Part shown: in pieces, positions 23,381 through 29,353 of the stretch
Layout of the letters: every line of letters starts with the position of its first letter
Position numbering within the stretch: the stretch's first letter is position 1
From: DATGQT01 sp033720695
GTDB lineage: Bacteria > Bacteroidota > Rhodothermia > Rhodothermales > Rubricoccaceae
Direction: 5' to 3'
Length of the DNA stretch: 29,353 nt
NCBI GenBank assembly: GCA_033720695.1
Contig: JAWWCA010000011.1
Coordinates: 1-29,353 of the forward strand
Position numbers and translations under genes: made by a program
Notes under the pieces: generated by a model
Told to the model about the DNA's origin: nothing
The model's input: the letters and a program-made list of their open reading frames with translations, nothing else
Databases searched by the model: none

Positions 23381-24622
23381 ATGCCCCTCTGCGTCTTCGA
23401 GGACGACGCCGTCCGCCACCTCGCCCCCCTCACGCTCACGCGCGCCGCCTTCGACCTCCGCGTCGGGGCCGTCACCCTCCTCGGCCGGCTCCGCGACGCC
23501 TTCGAGACCTCGGCCGGGCCGCTCGTGCTCCACACCCGCCCACGCCTGGCCGCCGTGACGGCGCAGGAGCACCCGGACGCGCTCGTCAACACCCTTCCCG
23601 AGAGTGGCGGTGTGCTCTTCGTGAACGGCCGATGGCTCGCGCGGGAGGGCGATCTCCTCGACGCCGTCCGCGACGCCATCGGGTCGGACGCGCCACGGGC
23701 GTGGGCGCTCGGCGACGACCTCGTGGCCGCCTGGCACCCGGCGCCGCCGCCCGACGCCCTCGACCGCCCGCTCCGCGCCCTCGTCGACGGGGCCGAGGCG
23801 GCCGGGGAGGCCGTCCTCGTCCGTCACCTCTGGGACCTCCTCGACGACCTCGGCGGCCGCATCGCGCACGACGTGGAGCGCCTCGGCGGGCTCGGGCAGC
23901 ACGAGGGGTATGTGCACCCCGGGGCGGTCCTCCATCATCCCGAGCGCCTCCACGTGGGCATCGGCGCCGCGGTGCGGCCGGGCGCCATCCTCAACGCCGA
24001 GAGCGGCCCGATCCACCTCGGCCCCGAGGCCGTGGTCGAGGAAGGGGCCGTCGTGCGCGGCCCGGTCTACCTCGGGCCGCGGGCCGTCGTGAAGGCGGCC
24101 GGCCGCGTCGAGACGAGCGCCGTCGGGACGTGGAGCAAGGTGGGCGGGGAGGTCCACGAGAGCGTCGTCCACTCCTTCTCCAACAAGGCGCACGACGGCT
24201 ACCTCGGGAATTCCTACCTCGGCCGCTGGTGCAACCTCGGCGCCGACACCAACACGAGCAACCTCAAGAACGACTACGGCGAGGTGACCGTCTACGACGC
24301 CGTCGCGGGCGACTTCGTGGGGTCGGGGAGCCAGTTCGTGGGGCTCTTCATGGGCGACCACTCGAAGTGCTCCATCAACACGATGTTCAACACGGGGACC
24401 GTCGTGGGCGTCTTCTGCAACCTCTTCGGGAGCGGTTTCCCGCCGCGCCACGTGCCCTCGTTCGCGTGGGGCGGGGCCGAGGGCCTCGTGCCGTACCGGG
24501 TCGAGAAGGCGCTGCGCGTGGCCGAGGCGGTCATGGCCCGCCGCGACGTCCCCCTCACCGACGACGACCGCGCTCTCCTGACGGCGATCGCGGAGGAGGA
24601 CGGGCTGGCGGGCGAGAGCTAA
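23381..24622 (+). CDS. GlmU-like putative sugar nucleotidyltransferase
   Basis: Predicted 413-residue cytoplasmic protein of the GlmU-like nucleotidyltransferase family of Bacteroidota. The start MPLCVFEDDAVRHLAPLTLTR and FDLRVGAVTLLGRL are typical of its N-terminal domain, which lacks the usual GxGTRM nucleotide loop. The C-terminal half is a left-handed beta-helix of hexapeptide repeats (HLGPEAVVEEGAVVRGPVYLGP) followed by SFSNKAHDGYLGNSYLG, WCNLGADTNTSNLKNDYGEV and VGLFMGDHSKCSINTMFNTG. Probably makes or modifies an activated amino sugar for envelope polysaccharide; the exact substrate is unknown. ATG at 23381 matches the family start; the open frame further upstream crosses the pseudogene promoter region and is unsupported. 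Confidence 0.93.
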   Translation: MPLCVFEDDAVRHLAPLTLTRAAFDLRVGAVTLLGRLRDAFETSAGPLVLHTRPRLAAVTAQEHPDALVNTLPESGGVLFVNGRWLAREGDLLDAVRDAIGSDAPRAWALGDDLVAAWHPAPPPDALDRPLRALVDGAEAAGEAVLVRHLWDLLDDLGGRIAHDVERLGGLGQHEGYVHPGAVLHHPERLHVGIGAAVRPGAILNAESGPIHLGPEAVVEEGAVVRGPVYLGPRAVVKAAGRVETSAVGTWSKVGGEVHESVVHSFSNKAHDGYLGNSYLGRWCNLGADTNTSNLKNDYGEVTVYDAVAGDFVGSGSQFVGLFMGDHSKCSINTMFNTGTVVGVFCNLFGSGFPPRHVPSFAWGGAEGLVPYRVEKALRVAEAVMARRDVPLTDDDRALLTAIAEEDGLAGES

Positions 24623-24645
24623 CGGTCGGGTTCGTCGCCTTTTGG

Positions 24646-24676
24646 TTGGGCGCGCGCGGTGACGGGTATAGCTTTC
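24646..24676 (+). promoter_or_regulatory. Candidate Bacteroidota-type promoter for the kelch-like cargo gene
   Basis: TTG at 24646-24648 is followed by 20 nt and TAGCTTTC (24669-24676), one mismatch from TAnnTTTG. It lies 27 bases before the ATG at 24703 in an AT-richer patch (TTTTGGTTGGG... GGTATAGC) in otherwise GC-rich DNA. Confidence 0.4.
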
Positions 24677-24702
24677 CCGGACAACCCCACCCTCACGTGC
24701 AC

Positions 24703-26298
24703 ATGCTCCGCTGCCTCGCCGCGCTCCCCCTGCTGCTGACCGCCCTCGCCGCGCACGCCCAAGGGCCCGATCTCCCCTTCACCGTCGAGGTCGTCGAGGG
24801 GACGCAGCAGAACGCGCCGGCCCTGCACTCGGGGGCGGTGGCGGAGCACGACGGGCGATGGCTCTTCCTCGCCGGTCGGACCAACGGGCTCCACGGCATC
24901 ACCGTCGCGGGCGACGCCTTCCCGCCGTCGGCGGCCAACGCCGAGGCCGTCGTCTACGACCCCGCGACGGACCAGCGGTGGGCCGCCTCGCTCGACGGCC
25001 TCCCGGCCGCGCTGCGCGAGCCGCTCGAGGCCGTTAACGTGCAGCACCACCAGGACGGCGAGACCCTCTACGTCGTCGGCGGCTACGGCTACAGCGCGAC
25101 GGCCGGCGACCACGTCACGTACGGGACGCTCACGGCCGTGGACGTCCCCGGCCTCATCGGCGCCGTGATCGGCGGGGGCGCCCTGGAGCCGCACCTCCGC
25201 CTCCTCGCCGACGACCGCCTCCGCGTCACCGGCGGCCACCTCGTCGCCCTCGGCGACCGGTACGTCCTCGCCGGCGGCCAGCGCTTCGACGGGCCGTACC
25301 GGTTCCTCCCCGAGCCGGGGCAGCAGGCCTACACCGACGCCCTCCGCGCCTTCACGATCGAGGACGATGGGACCACCCTCGCCCTCTCGGGCTACGCCGA
25401 GACCGTCGACCCCGACCGCCTCCACCGCCGCGACGGCAACGTCGGCCCCGTCGTTCGCGCCGACGGCTCCGCGGCGTACGCCCTCTACGGCGGCGTCTTC
25501 ACCGAGGACACCCTCCCGTACCGCACGCCCGTCACGTTCGATGCCGAGAGCCTGGAGGAGCGCGCCTACGAGGCGCAGTTCGGCCACTACACCGCGCCGC
25601 TCCTGCCGATCTACGACGCCGAGCGCGGCGCCATGCACACGGTGTTCTTCGGCGGCATGGGGCAGTTCTGGTACGACGAGGCCAGCCAGACCGTCGAGCA
25701 GGACAACCTCGTCCCCTTCATCGACGACGTCGCCGTCCTCACCGTCGGCGAGGACGGGTCGGTGAGCGAGCGCGTGCTCGACCCGCTGCCCGGCTACCTC
25801 GGAACGAACGCCTACCTCTTCCTGGACCCGGCCACGCCGACGACGGCGCACGGCGTGATCGAGCTGCAGGCGCTCAGCGGGCGCACGCGCGTGGGCGCCT
25901 TCCTCGGCGGCATCGCGGCCGACACCGAGCACCCCGGGTTCATGCCGACGACGGGGACGACGTGGGCGTCCGACCGCCTCTTCGAGCTCTACGTCACGCC
26001 CCTCACCAGCTCGGCCGTGGAGGGCGGAGCCCCCGAGGGCTTCCGCGTCGCCCTCACCGGGCCCAACCCGTTCCGCGAGCGGACCCGCCTCGCGGTCACG
26101 CTCGACGCGCCCGGCACGTGGACGGTGGCCGTCTTCGACGCCGTGGGCCGCCGCGTGGCGCGCCTCCACGACGGCCCCCTCGCCGCCGGCCCGCACGTGT
26201 TCGATGTGGAGGGCGCGCGGCTGCCGGCCGGCGTCTACGGCGTCCGCGTCAGCGGCCCGCAGGGGGCGTTCACCGAGCGGCTCGTGCGGCTCCGCTAG
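24703..26298 (+). CDS. Kelch-like propeller T9SS cargo protein
   Basis: Predicted 531-residue secreted protein with signal peptide (MLRCLAALPLLLTALAAHAQ). Residues about 35-430 look like a propeller of kelch or related type (SGAVAEHDGRWLFLAGRTNG, DGETLYVVGGYGYS, GGHLVALGDRYVLAGGQRFDG, VVRADGSAAYALYGGVF, THTVFFGGM-like HTVFFGGMGQFWYD). The last about 80 residues are a T9SS sorting domain (VALTGPNPFRERTRLAVTL, AVFDAVGRRVARL, LPAGVYGVRV, ending ERLVRLR). The ATG at 24703 starts the signal peptide; a GTG at 24697 would add two residues. No function can be assigned beyond surface exposure. Its stop overlaps the stop of the converging phosphatase gene by three bases. Confidence 0.9.
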   Translation: MLRCLAALPLLLTALAAHAQGPDLPFTVEVVEGTQQNAPALHSGAVAEHDGRWLFLAGRTNGLHGITVAGDAFPPSAANAEAVVYDPATDQRWAASLDGLPAALREPLEAVNVQHHQDGETLYVVGGYGYSATAGDHVTYGTLTAVDVPGLIGAVIGGGALEPHLRLLADDRLRVTGGHLVALGDRYVLAGGQRFDGPYRFLPEPGQQAYTDALRAFTIEDDGTTLALSGYAETVDPDRLHRRDGNVGPVVRADGSAAYALYGGVFTEDTLPYRTPVTFDAESLEERAYEAQFGHYTAPLLPIYDAERGAMHTVFFGGMGQFWYDEASQTVEQDNLVPFIDDVAVLTVGEDGSVSERVLDPLPGYLGTNAYLFLDPATPTTAHGVIELQALSGRTRVGAFLGGIAADTEHPGFMPTTGTTWASDRLFELYVTPLTSSAVEGGAPEGFRVALTGPNPFRERTRLAVTLDAPGTWTVAVFDAVGRRVARLHDGPLAAGPHVFDVEGARLPAGVYGVRVSGPQGAFTERLVRLR

Positions 26299-27971
26299 GC
26301 CGTCCGCTTGAGGACGAGGAGCGTGAGGTCGTCGTTGAAGGGGCGGCCATCGGCCCAGGCGCGGACGTCGTCGCGGACGGCGTCGAGGAGGGCGGCGGCC
26401 GTCTCGTCCCGGCCGCGGACGAGCACGGCGTCGAGCCGGTCCTCGGTGTACTCCTCGTCGGCGGGGCTGAGCGCCTCGGTCACGCCGTCGGTGTAGAGGG
26501 CGAGGTGGTCGCCGGGGGCGAGGGTGGCCTCGCCCTCCTCGTACGCCACGTGCGGGAGCACGCCCAGGATGAGGCCGCCGGCCTCCAGCGGCTCGACGGC
26601 CCCGTTGGCGCGGACGAGCCGGGGCGGGTTGTGGCCGGCGTTGACGTAGCGGAACCGACCCGTGGCGGCGTCGAGGACGCCCCAGAAGAACGTGATGAAC
26701 GCCGTTGCCTCGGTGTTCTCGCAGACGACGCGGTTGATGCGGGCCGTCGCGGCGGCGAGGCTGGCCGTGCCGTCGAACGTCTGGGCCAGGAGGCGGAGGA
26801 GCGCCTGCACGTTCGCCATGAGGAGGGCCGCCGGCGCCCCCTTCCCCGAGACGTCGGCGACGGCGACGAGGAGGCGGCCGCTCGTGAGGGGGAGGAGGTC
26901 GAAGTAGTCGCCCGCGACGTGGCGGCTGGCGAGCGCGAGCGCGGCGAGGTCCACGCCCTCGACGGCCGGGAGGTCGCGCGGGAGGAGGCGCTCCTGGATC
27001 GAGCGGGCGAGGCGGAGCTCCTCCTCCAGCCGCTCCTTCTCGATCCGCGCCTCGACGAGCCCGGCCCGCTCGACGGCCGTGAGGGCGAGCGTGCCGAGGG
27101 CGGTGAGGAAGGCGCGGTCGGCGTCGGTGAACGGCCGGCCCGTGGCGCGGGGGCCCACGAGCAGGAGGCCGAGGACGCCGCGCTGCAGGCGGAGCGGGAG
27201 CGCGAGCGCGAGCCGGCGGGCCCCGAGCAGGTCCTCGGCCGGCCCGCCGGCGCCCGCGCTCAGGGGTCCGTCGAGGGGGGCGAGCGCGGCGAGCGCGTCG
27301 GCGTCGAGGGATACGCCGCGGGCGGCGGCGACGGCGTAGGGGGCGTCCTCGGCGGGGCGGAGGAGGACGGCGTGGCGCTCGGTGAGGAACTGCCCCATGA
27401 GCGTGAAGCCGAGCAGCTTCAGCGCCTCATCGCCGTCGAGCGCGGCGGCGAAGGCGCGGGCGAGCTCGAAGAGGGTGTCGAGCTCCTGCACGCGCGCGGC
27501 GAGGTCGAGGTTGACGCGCTGGAGCTGCCCGGCCACGCGGGCGTTGTGGACGGCCGCCGCCGCCACGCCGACGAGCGAGCGGGCGAAGGCCACCTCGCGC
27601 GGCGCGAACGGGTCCCCCGTTGCCTTCGCGCCCAAGCCGACGAGGCCGATGGCCCGGCCGTCGTGCACGATGGGGAGGAGCAGCGCGATGCCACGGGCGC
27701 GGAGCGCCTCCGGCACGGCCTCGCCCTCGGCCACGCCCCCCGGCGTCGCCACCTCGACCGGCGCGCCGAGCGAGAGCCCGAGCGCGCCCTTGGCCGCCGC
27801 CACCCAGAACCCCGCCCGCTCGTGCTCGGCCAGCAGCACCACGCCTCGCCCGACGAGCAGCCGGCTCATCGCCACGAGGAGGAGGTTGTTGAGGACGAAG
27901 TCGAGGTCGAGCGAGGCGTTGAGCACCTCGCTCGCCTCGACGACGCTGGTGAGGTCGAAGCGGTCGGGCAC
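26295..27971 (-). CDS. GAF-GAF-PP2C (RsbU/SpoIIE-type) serine phosphatase
   Basis: Predicted 558-residue cytoplasmic signalling protein. Two GAF-like sensor domains at residues about 20-150 and 165-295 (VLLAEHERAGFWVAAAKG, LLLPIVHDGRAIGLVGLG; TERHAVLLRPAEDAPYAVAA, LALPLRLQRGVLGLLLVG). A helical linker (VEARIEKERLEEELRLARSIQERLLP) leads to an RsbU/SpoIIE PP2C domain with VAGDYFDLL, VADVSGKGAPAALLMA, NAGHNPPRL, LYTDGVTEA and FNDDLTLLVL, so the metal-binding Asp residues appear intact. Such enzymes dephosphorylate anti-sigma-factor antagonists in partner-switching pathways; no anti-sigma factor lies nearby. The start is a GTG at 27971. Its stop overlaps that of the converging kelch-like gene. 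Confidence 0.92.
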   Translation of the reverse strand: MPDRFDLTSVVEASEVLNASLDLDFVLNNLLLVAMSRLLVGRGVVLLAEHERAGFWVAAAKGALGLSLGAPVEVATPGGVAEGEAVPEALRARGIALLLPIVHDGRAIGLVGLGAKATGDPFAPREVAFARSLVGVAAAAVHNARVAGQLQRVNLDLAARVQELDTLFELARAFAAALDGDEALKLLGFTLMGQFLTERHAVLLRPAEDAPYAVAAARGVSLDADALAALAPLDGPLSAGAGGPAEDLLGARRLALALPLRLQRGVLGLLLVGPRATGRPFTDADRAFLTALGTLALTAVERAGLVEARIEKERLEEELRLARSIQERLLPRDLPAVEGVDLAALALASRHVAGDYFDLLPLTSGRLLVAVADVSGKGAPAALLMANVQALLRLLAQTFDGTASLAAATARINRVVCENTEATAFITFFWGVLDAATGRFRYVNAGHNPPRLVRANGAVEPLEAGGLILGVLPHVAYEEGEATLAPGDHLALYTDGVTEALSPADEEYTEDRLDAVLVRGRDETAAALLDAVRDDVRAWADGRPFNDDLTLLVLKRTA

Positions 27972-28112
27972 GGCGTGGAAGGCTTGGGGGAAGTTAGAAG
28001 CGGGGCGGGTGCGGAGGACGAGGCATGCCCGGCGGGCGGGGGCGCCTCGTGCATCCGGCGCGCGCGTCGCGCGTAGGAGCCCCCGCTTCCCTCACCCACC
28101 CAACCACCCCCC

Positions 28113-28718
28113 ATGCGAAGCACCGGAGCCCTCGTCGTCCTCGTCCTCGTCCTCCTCGTCGGGTTCGCCGGCTGTGCCGGCTGCGGGACCTACAACTCGC
28201 TCGTCCAGCAGGACACCGCCGTCGAGGAGGCGTGGGCGAACGTGGAGACGGCGTACCAGCGCCGCGCTGACCTCATCCCCAACCTCGTCTCGACCGTCCA
28301 GGGCGCCGCCGACTTCGAGCAGAGCACGCTCACGGAGGTCACCGAGGCTCGCGCCCGCGCCACCTCCATCAACGTCTCGGCCGACGACCTCGACGACCCG
28401 GCCGCCGTCGAGCAGTACCTCGCCGCGCAGCAGCAGCTCTCCGGCGCGCTCGGCCGCCTCCTGGCCGTCGCCGAGAACTACCCGCAGCTCCGGGCGACGG
28501 AGGCCTTCCGCGACCTCCAGGTCCAGCTCGAAGGCACCGAGAACCGCATCAACGTGGCGCGGACGCGCTACAACGAGGTCGTCCGCGACTACAACACGTC
28601 GGTCCGGAGCTTCCCGGCCAACCTCTTCGCGGGCCTGTTCGGGTTCGAGCGCAAGACGCCGTTCGAGGCCGAGGCGGGGGCCGAGCAGGCGCCCGACGTC
28701 GAGTTCGACTTCAACTGA
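28113..28718 (+). CDS. lemA: LemA-family protein
   Basis: Predicted 201-residue LemA family protein, usual length about 185-200. N-terminal membrane segment MRSTGALVVLVLVLLVGFAG is followed by cysteines (GCAGCGTYNSLVQ), which could form a lipobox. Then the conserved antiparallel helices: YNSLVQQDTAVEEAWANVETAYQRRADLIPNLVSTVQG, ARARATSINV, LSGALGRLLAVAENYPQLRA, FRDLQVQLEGTENRINVARTRYNEVVRDYN and SFPANLFAGLFGFERKTPFEA. The function is not settled; it is often encoded next to TPM-domain proteins, as here. The 28018-28100 leader holds several GC-rich inverted repeats. Confidence 0.95.
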   Translation: MRSTGALVVLVLVLLVGFAGCAGCGTYNSLVQQDTAVEEAWANVETAYQRRADLIPNLVSTVQGAADFEQSTLTEVTEARARATSINVSADDLDDPAAVEQYLAAQQQLSGALGRLLAVAENYPQLRATEAFRDLQVQLEGTENRINVARTRYNEVVRDYNTSVRSFPANLFAGLFGFERKTPFEAEAGAEQAPDVEFDFN

Positions 28719-28727
28719 TGCCGCGCC

Positions 28728-28752
28728 GCCCCCGCGCCCGGTGCGCGGGGGC
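28728..28752 (+). other. Perfect hairpin between lemA and the TPM gene
   Basis: GCCCCCGCGC (28728-28737) pairs exactly with GCGCGGGGGC (28743-28752) around CCGGT, forming a 10-base-pair all-GC stem. No T-run follows (CGCTCTTATG), so it is not a classical terminator. It ends seven bases before the ATG of the next gene and could limit ribosome access or protect lemA mRNA. Confidence 0.6.
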
Positions 28753-28759
28753 CGCTCTT

Positions 28760-29353
28760 ATGCCCATCCGTCCGCCCCTCCTGGTCCGCGCGCTCGCGGC
28801 GGCCGTGCTCCTCGGGATTGCCGCCGCGGCGCACGCCCAGCCGGCGATCCCGCCGCGCCCCGATGCGCTCGTCAACGACTACGCCGGCCTCCTCGCGCCC
28901 GCCGAGCAGGCGGCGCTGGAGCGCAAGCTCGTCGCCTACGACGACTCGACGTCCACCCAAATCGCCGTCGTGATTTTCCCCTCGCTCGAGGGTGGGGACG
29001 CGGGCTCGCTCGCCACGGAGATCGGGCAGGCGTGGGGGGTGGGGCAGGCCGGCTTCGACAACGGGGTCGTGGTCCTCGTCGGCCTGGAGGACCGCCAGGT
29101 GTTCATCGCCACGGGCTACGGGGCGGAGGGGGCGGTGCCGGACGCGCTCGCGGGCCGGATCGTCCGCAACGTGATCGTGCCCGCCTTCCGGTCGGGGCAG
29201 TTCTACGCCGGCCTCGACGCGGCCACGACCGCGCTCATGCAGGCGCTGGCCGGGGAGTACACCGCCGTCGAGCGCCGCACCGGCGGCGACGGTGGGCCCA
29301 GCGGCGCCCTCGTGTTCCTCATCCTCCTCATCGTCGTGCTGGTGGCGTTGAGC
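28760..29353 (+). CDS. TPM-domain protein (partial, runs off window)
   Basis: The ATG at 28760 opens a frame of 198 codons with no stop before the window end. The signal peptide is MPIRPPLLVRALAAAVLLGI... AHAQ. The TPM_phosphatase domain follows: VNDYAGLLAPAEQAALERKL, YDDSTSTQIAVVIFPSLEGG, GQAGFDNGVVVLVGLEDRQV, FIATGYGAEGAVPDALAGRIV, IVPAFRSGQFYAGLDAATTALM. A hydrophobic C-terminal segment (ALVFLILLIVVLVALS) begins at the window edge. This arrangement matches YgcG-type envelope proteins that occur with LemA; function unknown. The gene starts 41 bp after lemA and behind a stable hairpin. Confidence 0.92.
   Translation, partial: MPIRPPLLVRALAAAVLLGIAAAAHAQPAIPPRPDALVNDYAGLLAPAEQAALERKLVAYDDSTSTQIAVVIFPSLEGGDAGSLATEIGQAWGVGQAGFDNGVVVLVGLEDRQVFIATGYGAEGAVPDALAGRIVRNVIVPAFRSGQFYAGLDAATTALMQALAGEYTAVERRTGGDGGPSGALVFLILLIVVLVALS

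Noticed and set aside
22799..24451. 550-codon minus-strand open frame across the GlmU-like gene
   Set aside because: Only its last about 65 codons resemble a real family, and these belong to the frameshifted hydrolase pseudogene. The rest is antisense to the GlmU-like gene.
28018..28075. GC-rich inverted repeats in the lemA leader as a riboswitch or regulator
   Set aside because: Several short overlapping pairings are possible, as expected in GC-rich DNA, and none forms a convincing known riboswitch.
1..29353. CRISPR array, insertion sequence or prophage
   Set aside because: No regularly spaced direct repeats, transposase, integrase or phage structural genes seen. The Rad52-like gene alone is not enough to call a prophage.

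Overview
The window is a very GC-rich chromosomal segment, most likely from a marine Rhodothermota/Bacteroidota-type bacterium of the Rubricoccus/Rubrivirga/Rhodothermus kind. This rests on four proteins with type IX secretion (T9SS) C-terminal sorting domains, a GlmU-like nucleotidyltransferase of the type found in Bacteroidota, few strong Shine-Dalgarno sequences, and at least two promoter candidates resembling the Bacteroidota TTTG / TAnnTTTG pattern. The genus is an inference. I see no rRNA, tRNA, CRISPR array, insertion sequence or prophage structure.

Left part (1-9.9 kb). A small EF-hand lipoprotein and a large surface protein (zinc-peptidase-like domain, TolB-like propeller, outer-membrane barrel) lie on the minus strand. 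On the plus strand, a putative PD-(D/E)XK/DUF559-like protein is followed 30 bp later by a Rad52/DdrA-family annealing protein, and the pair ends in a textbook terminator. Then come a LamG T9SS cargo protein with a probable TTG start, a UPF0173 metallo-hydrolase, an exported beta-rich protein overlapping a YfcE-type phosphodiesterase, and an enlarged GroES-like protein with no GroEL beside it.

Middle part (9.9-18.9 kb). Mostly minus strand: a CBM-like T9SS cargo protein, a membrane-anchored metallophosphoesterase, and a compact four-gene unit (DUF3267 zincin-like membrane protein, two thioredoxin-fold proteins that each lack the second active-site cysteine, and a 971-residue FAD/Fe-S dehydrogenase of the YdiJ/D-2-hydroxyacid type). 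A small stress-type protein with a good ribosome binding site sits on the plus strand. A beta-CASP nuclease-like protein follows and is divergent from a NAPE-PLD-like hydrolase.

Right part (18.9-29.35 kb). A WD40 T9SS cargo protein, a transaldolase, a decayed YdjM-type membrane hydrolase (internal deletion plus frameshift), the GlmU-like enzyme, a kelch-like T9SS cargo protein, a GAF-GAF-PP2C phosphatase, and a lemA-TPM pair with a perfect intercistronic hairpin. The last gene runs off the window.

Most genes are housekeeping or envelope functions. The most unusual elements are the nuclease-like/Rad52-like pair, the three-domain surface peptidase-barrel protein, the paired single-cysteine thioredoxin folds, and the degraded hydrolase gene.
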